19,532 nt of DNA from Isohypsibius dastychi (Eukaryota; Tardigrada; Eutardigrada; Parachela; Isohypsibiidae), in assembly GCA_034696485.1 (NCBI GenBank), contig JAQIWT010000478.1, forward strand, positions 1 through 19,532, given 5' to 3'. The notes under the pieces were generated by a model, which did no database searches, was not told the origin of the DNA, and was given only the letters and a program-made list of their open reading frames with translations. Positions 1-8,441 of the stretch are shown one piece after another (position 1 is the stretch's first letter; each line of letters starts with the position of its first letter). The position numbers and the translations under genes are program-made.

Positions 1-19
1 GTGACACTGAATCAAACAA

Positions 20-150
20 AAATCTCAAAAACTTGTTTTTTTCAAAACTCGAAAAACTCAACTCAAAACTCGGATTTTCGAAAAAAACTCAACTCAAAAC
101 TCAACTCGTAGCCTACGAAAAACTCAAAGCGCAACTCAATGCCCGTTCCA
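20..150. repeat. A/CTCAA-rich imperfect tandem repeat
   Basis: The units AACTCAA and AAAACTCG recur irregularly through this stretch, with runs of A and T between them. It keeps one frame open on the plus strand only because the repeat lacks stops, and the translation is a monotone of Lys, Leu, Thr and Gln. I read it as low-complexity non-coding DNA downstream of the minus-strand gene that ends at 275. Confidence 0.6.
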
Positions 151-212
151 GAAAACTGCCCAGCTCTGATCGACACAATCAACTTTTTCACAGAGAATTT
201 TTTTTTCTTAAA

Positions 213-218
213 TTTATT
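213..218 (-). terminator. Poly(A) signal AATAAA for the coiled-coil gene
   Basis: The plus strand reads TTTATT, which is AATAAA on the minus strand, about 57 nt past the TAG at 275-277. This supports that TAG as the true end of the gene rather than a stop inside an unrecognised intron. Confidence 0.5.
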
Positions 219-274
219 TGAAGCACAATTTTTTCAGCGATGTCAAAAATGTAACGAACGAGCGGGTAAAAAAC

Positions 275-1172
275 CTACTTGAAGTCCTTCTCTACTTTTG
301 CCAGCTCCCGGTCTTTGACTTTAGATGAGCTGCGTAAAGAAAATTTACTGCTGCTTTCGCCGGAGACACCCTGCTTCTTTCTGGGGATTTCAACTAAGCT
401 GGCGGCAACATCTTCCTCGTCGATCACATGCGTCAAAGGCCGATCTTTTGCCAAAGGATTCGTCATTGATAACACCGATTTGGCCTTATCAAGTTCTTTC
501 TTCAGCAGGCCGATTTCTGCATCTTTGGCTGCAAAGAGCAAGGTGTTTGTCAGTCACTATGTACATCAGCAATTTTTTGCACAAAAATTCAGAAAGAAAC
601 CACAGACCACGGTGTTATGTCTTGTAATTGTTATCAAAATTGTATCTTTCTAAAAGCGTCTCGAATTCGCTCTGTGAAAAACTAGACTGAATTCTTTAAA
701 ACTGGTTTTCTTAAATTTTCCGAGTTACATTATGTGTTTCGTAATTGAAATCATTGGTAAATTGAAGAGTCAGGTTATTTGAAACTGCAATTCCAAGAAC
801 GACGGGAATTTTTGCAATAACTTAAAATTTTAAATTTAGGATAACCAAATTTTGAAGATCGTTATCGGCAGCCACATTACTCTTACTCTGAAGAGTCTTT
901 TCCAAATGAGCAATGAACAGTTCATATTGCTGCTTGCGAAAGAGCCAGGCTTCCGGTGTCTGAATATGATCCATCGAGGTATCAGGTTTTTCAGACGGGC
1001 TGACCGACGCGGATTTCACTTGTGAACCGTTCTCCAAGAAAGCACCAAAAGTTTTATTCATGGGGCTCCCTGGAATATCCTCTTCCTGATGATTCCTCGG
1101 TGAAATATCCCTTTTGTGTAATTTCTGGCTCGTTCCCGTCGACATAAAATTCAGTCCTTTTCGGAACGACAT
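275..1172 (-). CDS. Coiled-coil protein of unknown function, two exons, 179 aa
   Basis: Exon 1 is 1172-887 and exon 2 is 528-275. The donor reads A|GTAAGAGT and the acceptor TTGCTCTTTGCAG|CC. The phases fit (1 plus 2), and the join yields Thr in the continuous helix LEKTLQTKDAEIGLLKKELD. Without splicing, exon 1 runs into a short tail in which the heptad pattern is lost, so the spliced model is clearly better. Residues 1-70 are polar and low in complexity. Residues 74-115 form a charged amphipathic helix. The rest is Ser/Lys-rich and ends VEKDFK. The ATG at 1172 follows CATAAA, with a TATATA-like stretch about 30 nt further upstream. An AATAAA signal follows the stop. I do not recognise the family. 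The coiled coil suggests a structural or scaffold role, but nothing in the sequence fixes one. Confidence 0.65.
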
Positions 1173-1863
1173 TTTATGAACAACGTCAGTTTCGCCGAAC
1201 CACTATATATTCAGGTTATAAATGCACAACTCAAACAGCGCACACATTTCAGATGGAATTAAATTCCAGGTGAGTCGATCAATAGTAAATGCATTTCCCG
1301 ACCGGGTAGTTGAAATGGATTTGGTGCAAAGTGAAGAGTTGCAATGTGCTTCCCTTTTGTCGGGTCACTTCCCACACGATTCGCGAATGAAAAGCGTGAG
1401 AGTGTTCCGCTGTGGCAAACGAAATTATACTAGCAGGAAATTGTGTGGGCGACTTCACTACAGATGGAATTAATCGCTCCGGCTTGCCAGCTTCAACGTC
1501 ATCCACGATAGAGAGCGTGGATCAGAAGCCACAACGCTTGGGATTATCAGTATCGATTGCCACCGGTAGGAGGTATCCAGCCAGGTCAGGGAACGCTAGG
1601 TGAGACATGCATGAGCTCAGGCGACCCGGTTAGGCAGAGATAAGCTTGCTCTGGCTCCAAACCATGGGCCTGTGACGTCGCTCTCGCGTTGCTGTTTTGT
1701 CGGGGATGAGATAATTGGGTCCTGTACCGAGGGGATGACGTACCTGCACGGGTATCGCTTTCACACGAGTGGATTTAATTTCTTCTTCGTCACACGTTTT
1801 TTTGCTAATTTTGCGCTTATGCGCAGTGATCGGTTTCCGAATGCGTGAGGGGAATGAATTATG

Positions 1864-1894
1864 AGGTCACGGTATCCCGTTGTTTGGGTGACCT
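1864..1894. promoter_or_regulatory. Inverted AGGTCAC / GTGACCT pair
   Basis: AGGTCAC at 1864-1870 is repeated inverted as GTGACCT at 1888-1894. AGGTCA is the classic nuclear-receptor half-site. The 17-nt spacing is wider than usual response elements, so this may be chance. Confidence 0.2.
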
Positions 1895-2732
1895 TTAGCT
1901 CAATGGTCCGCGACCCGGACGACTATCAACGGAACACAAATGGGATTTTTCCATATTCTTCCAGCAGTGGTATTCCTAAGAACTCTTTAGTCAGAACAAG
2001 GACGCACACTGGCATTTGACGAAATGCAAAAGAAGGGCAAACAACGAAATAAATTCAGGCTTTTATTCAGCGAGTGCAGCTGATATCAAAACCGTCAAAA
2101 ACTGGAAATATTTGACAGCCATGTACAGTATAGCGAAGAAAATCGCAAGAGCAAGATACACAGGATGATGCAATATTGTTGAGTTCTGAGTGTTTTACTG
2201 CTATTGTTTTGAAGCCTCTACTGAGTTTCCTTCCAATTTCTCAACTCCAATGTCTACATCTAGTCATATGATGGATTCTGATCTACTTTATACCCGACAA
2301 GATGGCGTAAGATTCGAAGAGCTTGAAGGTATGCTCCTGCCAGTTTGGCTTTGACGTTCACCGAAGCTGACAAAGTAAAGAAGCTTCAACCGACTACGGA
2401 AGCTCTTGACTACTAAACCTACTGCCAACGATTGCTTTGCTACGCTACGAAAACTCACACTACGAGAAGTGGACTACTAGTATGTAGTATGTATACCGAC
2501 GGAAAGCTATGACACGAAAAGTAAGGTAACAGTTTCGTGACTTCAGTTAGTTTGTCCGCTATCTATACTGAGGTCAGATGATAAAGTTCAAAACCTAAAA
2601 TACTGCGCAAAATGGATCTACCGATCTTGAGATTCCGTGGAACATGGATGTAAGACTGATAACATGACGAACATCTGATGAAACCAATCGTCAGGAGCGC
2701 TGTATTTTTCCACGTAGCTCACAAAACAGACA

Positions 2733-2750
2733 GGTCAACTTAAGTTGACC
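2733..2750. promoter_or_regulatory. 18-bp perfect palindrome with GGTCA half-sites
   Basis: GGTCAACTTAAGTTGACC is its own reverse complement over all 18 bases. With the flanking A at 2732 it includes an AGGTCA half-site facing a TGACCA. It lies about 400 nt upstream of the AGE-like gene. A dimeric factor, possibly a nuclear receptor, could bind here. That is inference from the half-sites only. Confidence 0.35.
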
Positions 2751-2794
2751 ACTTACTTTCAATCAATGAGGGCACTTTGAATATACGAGCTCAG

Positions 2795-2962
2795 TATGCG
2801 CCGAAACATGAGAGCAAAGTACTACTGGAATATTCCACTTGCTCGCGACGCAGTCGCGCGCGTTGATGCGGAGAAGACTGGCAAACATTCGTTTCAACCG
2901 AATTTCAGCAGCAAGATTACAAACTTGTACGTCGAAGATGCAGACTCTGCTTCGGTTGATTG
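2795..2962 (+). CDS. Small ORF or possible exon, 55 aa, unknown
   Basis: The frame opens with ATG after an in-frame TGA and reads MRRNMRAKYYWNIPLARDAV, then a polar tail to a TGA at 2960-2962. It is rich in charged residues and looks more like protein than the antisense frame over the same bases. No family is recognisable, no donor site near its end links it to the AGE-like gene, and the length is close to what chance allows. Confidence 0.2.
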
Positions 2963-3122
2963 AAAATCCATGTTGATCCCAAAAAATGGAATAACTCTCT
3001 TGCTGGGTGATCGAAAAGTCTATCAACTGAGCTTTGCAGTAAGCGTTCATTTTTATTTCGTAGCAGTTGTATAAGTTTCTACGCATTAAGCTAAACACTT
3101 TGCCGGCTTACCTTCTCTTCCA

Positions 3123-3150
3123 GTTATTCCACAGTTCGAATACTCCAAAA
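3123..3150 (+). other. Probable 3' splice site before the AGE-like start codon
   Basis: A strong acceptor, CTTACCTTCTCTTCCAG, ends at 3122, only 28 nt before the ATG at 3151. It suggests a 5'-UTR intron or trans-splicing. A donor-like GCA|GTAAGC lies near 3035. If that site were used, an ATG at 2970 would join in frame and add about 32 residues. The short form is preferred because the family similarity begins just after residue 1. Confidence 0.35.
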
Positions 3151-4253
3151 ATGGACGACAAACTATCGCGATTCAAGCGAATAATGGATGACGTTTACGG
3201 TCCCTACACGTCCAACTGGAAACCATCACCTTATGCAGATGGAAAATCACGGTACCTATGGACCGACGCGTACGGTGTCTGCAACTATCTTACCCTATTC
3301 AAAGAAACCGGACAAAATCAGTATCTGGAACAAGCTGGTCTGCTCATCTCCGCCGTCCATGACGAACTAGGGAGAACTCGCGATGGGTCGAAACGGCTTG
3401 GAGACTCCACTCCCGAACATCCGCTAAACGGCGGATTGCGAATCGGGAAAGGCGGAGAGGAAGATATAAGTATGTCGGGCGATGGGCAGTATTTTCATTA
3501 TTTGACGAAATGGATGTTCGCTCTGAACCGAATGAGTGAGGTCACCAAGGACGAACAGTATAACCGATTGGCGATGGAACTGGTTAAAGCTGTTCATTTC
3601 AAATTCTGCACCGCTGACCGGCAAAGAATGATATGGAAAATGTCGATTGACCTTTCGAGACCGTTGACTTATTCCGAAGGGAGTCTGGATACGTTCGATG
3701 GACTGACCATGTACCTAATCTTACAAGAAACAGCGAGAAATTTCGCTAAATTTAACGAGATGTCCGACGAGGAGAAACGAAAATGGGAGGAACTGGTAAA
3801 CGCCGTCGAATAAAACTGAAATATGGGAAATAATTTGTTGTGTTGTAGAATTTGAAACAGGAGATCACACATCTGGAGATGCTGGTTGCTTCGCGGATCA
3901 AGCGTTTTTCCGCTCATGATACGCTGGATGCGGGAGAAGCGCTTTGGTTGGCGCATTTCTTTCCAGAGCGGGATTATTGCAAGCAGTTGAAACTTGAGGC
4001 TGGGTATACGGTGGAAGCTTTGTGGGAAAGCGGAGAATTTGAGGGGTCACCAAGGAATCGACTGGCATTTCGTGAGTTTGGAACAGCGATTGGAGTCCAG
4101 TTCCACATGGATATGTGGAAAAAGTGGGAAAGCAGAGTGGAGAAGCTTCATGAGTTCTGGTTGAAAAATCTTCAGCTGAGGGATAACGATATTACTCCGG
4201 TTATGTACTGTACCTCTCTGAAACCTGGAGTCTTTATGAAATGCTATCTGTAG
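3151..4253 (+). CDS. Six-hairpin glycosidase / AGE-like alpha-barrel protein, two exons, 349 aa
   Basis: Exon 1 is 3151-3795 and exon 2 is 3849-4253. The 53-nt intron has donor CTG|GTAAAC and acceptor TGTTGTAG|AAT, both in phase 0. The start context is CCAAAAATGG. Conserved-looking blocks are GPYTSNWKPSPYADG (17-31), RYLWTDAYGVCNYLTL (34-49), LGRTRDGS (73-80), GGLRIGK (94-100), DGQYFHYLTKWMFALNR (111-127), LAFREFGTAIGVQ (287-299) and DITPVMYCTSLKPGVF (329-344). The Trp/Tyr-rich helices and glycine-containing loops fit an alpha/alpha-toroid related to N-acylglucosamine 2-epimerases and six-hairpin glycosidases. From memory, close relatives occur in fungi, plants and bacteria, mostly uncharacterised. 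A sugar substrate is inferred and the catalytic residues cannot be assigned. There is no signal peptide, so the protein is probably cytosolic. The gene looks intact. The intron shows it is a settled nuclear gene, not contamination. Confidence 0.8.
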
Positions 4254-4327
4254 TTGGTTTGTATATTGTGTATTTTACCCCAGTTTAGAAGTTAGAAATT
4301 GGTTCAGTTCCCGGAAAACCTAATGTG

Positions 4328-4333
4328 AATAAA
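4328..4333 (+). terminator. Poly(A) signal AATAAA of the AGE-like gene
   Basis: AATAAA lies 75 nt after the TAG at 4251-4253, at the expected distance for a compact animal gene. Confidence 0.6.
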
Positions 4334-4746
4334 TTTCAAAGACAGACGGAGCTCGTTTTCTGATGTTATTGGAATACGGGTTCACGCAAATGCGTGAAAG
4401 CCACTCGGTTCGAGGTAATTCCTCCTAGTGCTCACCTCGCTTTGTGAGTCTACTGAATTTAACTTTTCTAAGACTGTGAGCGCTGCCTCAACAACAACAG
4501 CTTGTGACAAGCTCCTGTGCGTGGGTTTCTATGAGTGAAATGAACAAAAGTTCTCTTTATCAGGATAATGATAATTCGCTTCACGCAGAAACACACCACC
4601 ATATCCGTTCTGGAAAGTCTGCGGCGCCAGTATATTGCAATGTGCGAAATCGTGAAAATCACGGATACAATTTTCGGGAATCCGTCTTTATTCAGCTGAC
4701 CACATGCTGTCCCACTCTGGTTCTTTAACTATTCAACTTCATGACT

Positions 4747-4834
4747 ACGTGTGCTCCACAATTTACAGCCCACCCCCCGTATCTAACATACAATCATATG
4801 CTAGGGGGTGGGCTGTAAATTGTGGAGCACACGT
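4747..4834. repeat. Foldback with perfect 31-bp arms
   Basis: The left arm at 4747-4777 begins ACGTGTGCTCCACAATTTAC and runs into CAGCCCACCCCC. Its exact reverse complement fills 4804-4834. The loop is 26 nt and A/T-rich. RNA from either strand would form an uninterrupted 31-bp hairpin. No target-site duplication is obvious at the edges (left flank ends ATGACT, right flank starts ATACTG). It could be a short foldback or MITE-type element, or a hairpin-RNA precursor. The lack of bulges is less usual for an animal microRNA. Confidence 0.85.
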
Positions 4835-4972
4835 ATACTGAAAGATGGTAGACTCAATAGTAACGACATTGCAATAGTCACCTCGCTTGTTCCTGATATC
4901 CGGGAATAAAAAGTTTTTACTGAGCCTTTCAAGACTCAAAAGCATTCAACCTCACGAACAAGCTCCCCCCTT

Positions 4973-4987
4973 CCCCCCCCCCCCCCC
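4973..4987 (+). repeat. Poly-C tract of 15
   Basis: An uninterrupted run of 15 C follows CCCCCCTT, so 21 of 23 bases are C. The length may be unreliable because long homopolymers are hard to sequence. Confidence 0.8.
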
Positions 4988-5397
4988 ATTTCACCAGGAC
5001 TCTAAGTACAGTGGTGGTATGGGATGGATCATATTAAAGAGCCTGAGCTTTTTAGCAGTCCTCCTCAGTAACAAGTGACATTTGCACGACACTGATGCTC
5101 CGACTCTTCGCGATCAAGTTACATACTCGTAGATGCGGAGTGCTAGCGCGCCAGCAGTACAAGAGTTTAAAAATGTTAGTTGAAAACTGCGATTTCACTA
5201 GAATTAAAACAGACATTGATCAAATTTTCAACAAAATGATTTTTCTGAAACTTTAACAGTCCGAGAAACGCCTTCATTTCGGCAGTTTCTAGAGTGTCCA
5301 TAGTTTCTACAATGATTCTCACCATTTCGATCCTAACTTCAAGCCCAATCTTACAAAAAAATGATGAAAAAGAGGTGAAGAAAAAGTAGTAATTTTA

Positions 5398-6675
5398 TCA
5401 AAAATGCTCTCGACCGAGAATCGAGTTTTTTGGAATATTGGTTTCATCGATAATCAGCCTGGGAATTCCTCCGTCATTTGAATCTTCATCATCCTCTTGC
5501 CGGTACCTCGGTACCTCGCGATCTTCCTCCTCCATGGAAGTGTTATCCTCGAACCTGGTTGCGTTTTGTTTGACTTTCGGTTGGGGAGTTGTTCGGTCGT
5601 TTGGCACGACTTGATCTTCAGAGTTGTCCCAGTCATCAACGTTGATTTCCTTTGGAATAAAAATTGGCGCGGACATTTTTCGGGGTAATTGAGCTTCGAC
5701 GAACATGGGACTGGGATCAGAAACAGTCTCCTCGACGTTGGTGGCTTGGTCCAAGCTAGATTTCACCTCGCTTGATCCGGAGGCTGAGCGAGATATTGGA
5801 ATGGAAAACGAGACTGGGTCTGAATGGGCTGGACGTTTGCGAGCTGATGCGCTGGCTAGAAGAAAAAGAAGAAGGAAAGATCGAGTGCTGTAAATTTTAT
5901 TCGAAAATTCGAAGGTCGGGTAGGAAAAATGCGGTTTAAGTTGGAATTCAAGAAATGCACTATGCTAATTTAATCTTTAATCTTTTTCAGATATTAAACT
6001 TAGTTTAAACGAATATTCGGATGGAGATGACGTGATTTTACATTCTAGATTTCACTCTGGGTAAGAGGACAAAGTTCATGCCTTCAATTCCGAGATCGAA
6101 AATAAAAACACAGCAAATATTCGGATGTTGACATCGCGGTGTGAATTATTTTCAATTTTATGAGCATGGTTCAGACAAATTCATCGAATATTTCCTCGAA
6201 ATATTGTCAAATATTTCCATGAAGTTACAATAATAAGGGTCAATCCGCTAACCTGTTGCTGGTCTTTTCTTGGGAACTTCGCCGCCTGGAGCAGTTCGCT
6301 GTGATTTTTTGGCTTGAGGTAATTGCGACGCTGTGATAACAATCAACAGCTCTTGTTTCGTTCCATCCAGAGCAATTCCGGTTGAATTGCTTTGAAGTGC
6401 ATTCGTAAATTCACGATGGAACTGGTCGATATTCAGAACGTTCTTGTAAAAATATTCCAAATAAACAACAGCCGCCTCCAGAATACTGAAGAAAATAAAA
6501 TAAAGTGAATGAATGAACTTAATATGTAACGATTGACAAGATGAATGACATCTGTAAAGGGAGCCGCTACACACGTTGCTTTATCCTGCTTGGGTTCGGA
6601 AAGTGGAACGAAACCAGCGATCTCTGCCATCGATTTACTCATTCTAGATCGAATTGATGGGACCTGAGTCGTCAT
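5398..6675 (-). CDS. Helix-loop-helix (bHLH-like) protein, three exons, about 263 aa
   Basis: Exons are 6675-6575, 6485-6253 and 5855-5398. Splices are GCAAC|GTGTGT to TTTTCTTCAG|T (89 nt) and CAACAG|GTTAGC to TTTTCTTCTAG|CC (397 nt), with consistent phases. The spliced N-terminus reads SKSMAEIAGFVPLSEPKQ then DKATILEAAVVYLEYF. This is the pattern of HLH helix 1, a loop, and helix 2 with the usual (K/D)KATIL...YL core at residues 13-48. The bases before helix 1 do not encode a clear basic DNA-binding region, so this may be an Id-like factor or may have an unrecognised first exon. The middle part contains KKRPATASASARKRPA, a possible nuclear signal. The C-terminus is acidic (SMEEEDREVP and EDDEDSNDGG) and could be a transactivation or interaction region. 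An alternative first exon at 6793-6744 splices in phase to 6643 and would add MVTCSQEISEKHHSIRL before helix 1. Confidence 0.65.
5991..6060 (+). pseudogene. Orphan exon-like segment resembling part of a galectin domain
   Basis: A strong acceptor (AATCTTTTTCAG) ends at 5990 and a strong donor (GG|GTAAGAGG) begins at 6061. The 70 nt between have one open frame reading IKLSLNEYSDGDD then VILHSRFHS. Galectin carbohydrate-recognition domains carry a similar strand-turn pattern (I.L......D..LHFN.RF), but here the FN of the sugar-binding HFNPR motif is missing. It lies antisense inside intron 2 of the HLH gene. No partner exons were found on either side. It could be a gene fragment, an exon of a gene I did not resolve, or chance. 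Confidence 0.3.
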
Positions 6676-6800
6676 CCTTTAACCCTTCAGCAATAATTCT
6701 CAACTTTAAAAAAACGAAAACAATTTTGGAACGGAAGTGTTACAAGCGAATTGAGTGATGTTTCTCGCTGATTTCCTGTGAGCAAGTCACCATGCGACAT

Positions 6801-7336
6801 TGCTTTGTTGAAACTAAATATTCGAACGCCCCTCAGCTTCGTGGCGATCTAGGGAATGTGAACTGAATTTACGTGAACGAAGAAGCTTGTTTTGGCGCGT
6901 TAGCCTGGAGCCCCTGGAGGTTTTTCGCCCCAGGAACTTTCGCCTTAGGATAAATGAAAGGTTTTTGATGCATGAGCTTGGATGCGGCTGGTATAGGCCT
7001 ATTCAACCAGCCTGTGTAAACATATGTTTCCAGATTCAAAACATTACTTGATCAATGTACTATGAGGAGTGTTCTCAGGTTGAGTTCGGTTGCAGTTTCG
7101 AGAAGATTTGAGCTTCAAGGACTGGACTGAATACGCAGAGGACCCAAGAGTGACACGAAATTGCGGAGGTGCTTCCTCTGCCTCGAAATTTCCAAATCGT
7201 GAAATGAAGCACTCTGTTAAAATTCGAGTTGTACCGATCCGTGTGTACTGAGGTTGAGTCTCTGTCTGTTACGCCCCAATATGTGGAATGCAGATGCGAA
7301 GCTTCCATCTTTATGAAGCAAAGTGAAACAATGATG
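6801..7336. other. Intergenic region upstream of the HLH gene
   Basis: No gene is supported. Frames of 67 and 77 codons overlap on opposite strands at 7075-7432 without protein-like composition. The stretch between the HLH gene and the decayed coding region may hold promoters, but no motif stands out. Confidence 0.45.
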
Positions 7337-7798
7337 TTAGGTGCATTTCATTTGGAATGTTGGTGGCGGTTTGAAATTGGTACCTTCTTTCTCTTCCAGT
7401 GCATTTTGCGTATTTTTCGGCAGTTCCTCTAGTTCGGCTAACTGGTTGTGTACGGTATCCGCTTCGTTTGAGACCTGCTGCTTCCCAGCCTATGAACAGA
7501 TAAAGATATTCTTAGTCGATATCATAAGTTTTGCTAGTCTTTATCCGGTTTTTCGGACCTCTGACCCCAAAACCTGGGTTTCAATGTGTCGTTTTTTGAC
7601 GGCCAGAAAGGCTTTGATCGATTTAAATGTGAAGTCATGTTTCACGCAGGATCATGGTTTTCGCCCGGCGGAAAACGTTATTCATTGCATCATGGAGTCA
7701 TGTTCCTTGCCGGCTTCAAGCGTTCACGACATTTCTTTGCCACCCACCTTATCCAATTTTGTAGTAAAGGCGATCATCAGCACCGTCTGTATTTCAAA
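7337..7798 (-). pseudogene. Decayed coding region, coiled-coil C-terminus, stops in frame
   Basis: One minus-strand frame gives protein-like sequence across the whole stretch but is broken by TGA three times, then TAA and TAG. The pieces include QTVLMIAFTTKLDK, TLEAGKEHDSMMQ, SIKAFLAVKKRHIETQ and, after a good acceptor (TTTATCTGTTCATAG, 7490), AGKQQVSNEADTVHNQLAEL leading to a stop at 7337-7339. CAG|GTTTTG at 7573 is a fitting donor for that last, 84-nt, phase-0 intron and removes the TAA and TAG. The three TGA codons stay in the upstream exon. Each could derive from CGA by one C-to-T change, as expected for CpG decay. The family is unknown. The helical, Lys/Glu-rich character is compatible with a coiled-coil or BAR-like protein, which is only a guess. 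Confidence 0.4.
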
Positions 7799-7801
7799 CT
7801 A

Positions 7802-8441
7802 ACATACCAAAGTGGGAGAATAACATGCCCAATCAAATTAATGAGACCAAGGGTAATCAAACGACAGTGATCAAACAACGATGCTCGAATTGTAACTATA
7901 CGATAGGAGTTAGCGGTATCCAAAATGTGCAAACTGGAGTTTCAAACTGTACTGCTTCTTTTTCATACTGCACCCTACCCCGAACGTATTTTTTCTGAGC
8001 TTTATGATAAGATGGGCTATCATGTAATGAAAAAAGAGAACTATTAGTTTCGTGCACTATTTCACAACCATCGTGACTCAAACTCATCGTTATGAACACG
8101 GGATTAACAAGCAGCGATGCATGAAAGTCTTCTGTCTTTTCACACCGTACCATTTTTCTACATTTTCTTTTGAACTATCGATACAGATCCTCAGGTTTTG
8201 TGGGGGTGATTCTGGTGAAACCTATCGTACTCACTTCCATTGGCTGATGCAAGTACTGATTTTAAGATATTTCAGATATTTGATGCCATATTTCTTATAA
8301 AACAAATTTTTGTCACAAAATATTCGTAATTTTGCTAGCCAAAGACTTAATTTGGTTTTAAGACTGGACAACGCAGTCGCAAAAATTCACCCTTAAGAAA
8401 ATGTCACTTACTACACCGCCCTGGTTGACCGAAATTTCCAG
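7802..8441. other. Intergenic region, possible exon trace on the minus strand
   Basis: Nothing firm is present. Around 7930-7990 the minus strand reads KKYVRGRVQYEKEAVQF after an acceptor-like CAG. This could be an upstream exon of the decayed region at 7337-7798. The rest is A/T-rich and without signals. Confidence 0.25.

Larger units (their letters stand above)
1173..2794. other. Intergenic region with no defensible gene
   Basis: About 1.6 kb separate the coiled-coil gene from the next plausible exon. Open frames of 63-83 codons occur on both strands around 1222-1603, but they overlap one another and show no family signature. An ATG at 1222 followed by a good donor (CCAG|GTGAGT, near 1269) could be a small first exon, but I found no partner exon. 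The region also holds a 7-bp inverted pair at 1864-1894 and an 18-bp palindrome at 2733-2750. Confidence 0.5.
4334..5397. other. Intergenic region with hairpins and a C tract
   Basis: No gene is supported here. The stretch holds a short inverted repeat, TTCACGCA-AA-TGCGTGAA at 4381-4398, the long perfect foldback at 4747-4834 and a 15-C run at 4973-4987. Open frames of 60-74 codons on both strands are unrelated to any family, and one of them crosses the foldback. Confidence 0.5.

Noticed and set aside
33-221. 62-codon plus-strand frame at the window start
   Set aside because: It starts with TTG and translates a simple repeat.
1880-1960. tRNA-like TTAGCTCAATGGT
   Set aside because: It resembles a D-arm, but no GGTTCGA box follows and the stems do not pair, so no tRNA is called.
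2763-3098. 111-codon minus-strand frame upstream of the AGE-like gene
   Set aside because: It has no ATG where the frame opens, no domain and many Cys/Ile/Phe typical of antisense frames. The plus-strand frame over the same bases looks more like protein.
4763-4945. 60-codon minus-strand frame over the foldback
   Set aside because: The frame is a by-product of the palindrome and has no protein features.
7337-7798. Selenoprotein reading of the TGA codons
   Set aside because: Three close TGA codons replacing plausible arginines fit CpG decay better, and I saw no SECIS-like hairpin downstream.
7341-7870. Plus-strand frames of 153 and 94 codons
   Set aside because: They are the complement of the decayed minus-strand coding region and are Ser/Phe/Cys-rich, as expected of antisense translation.
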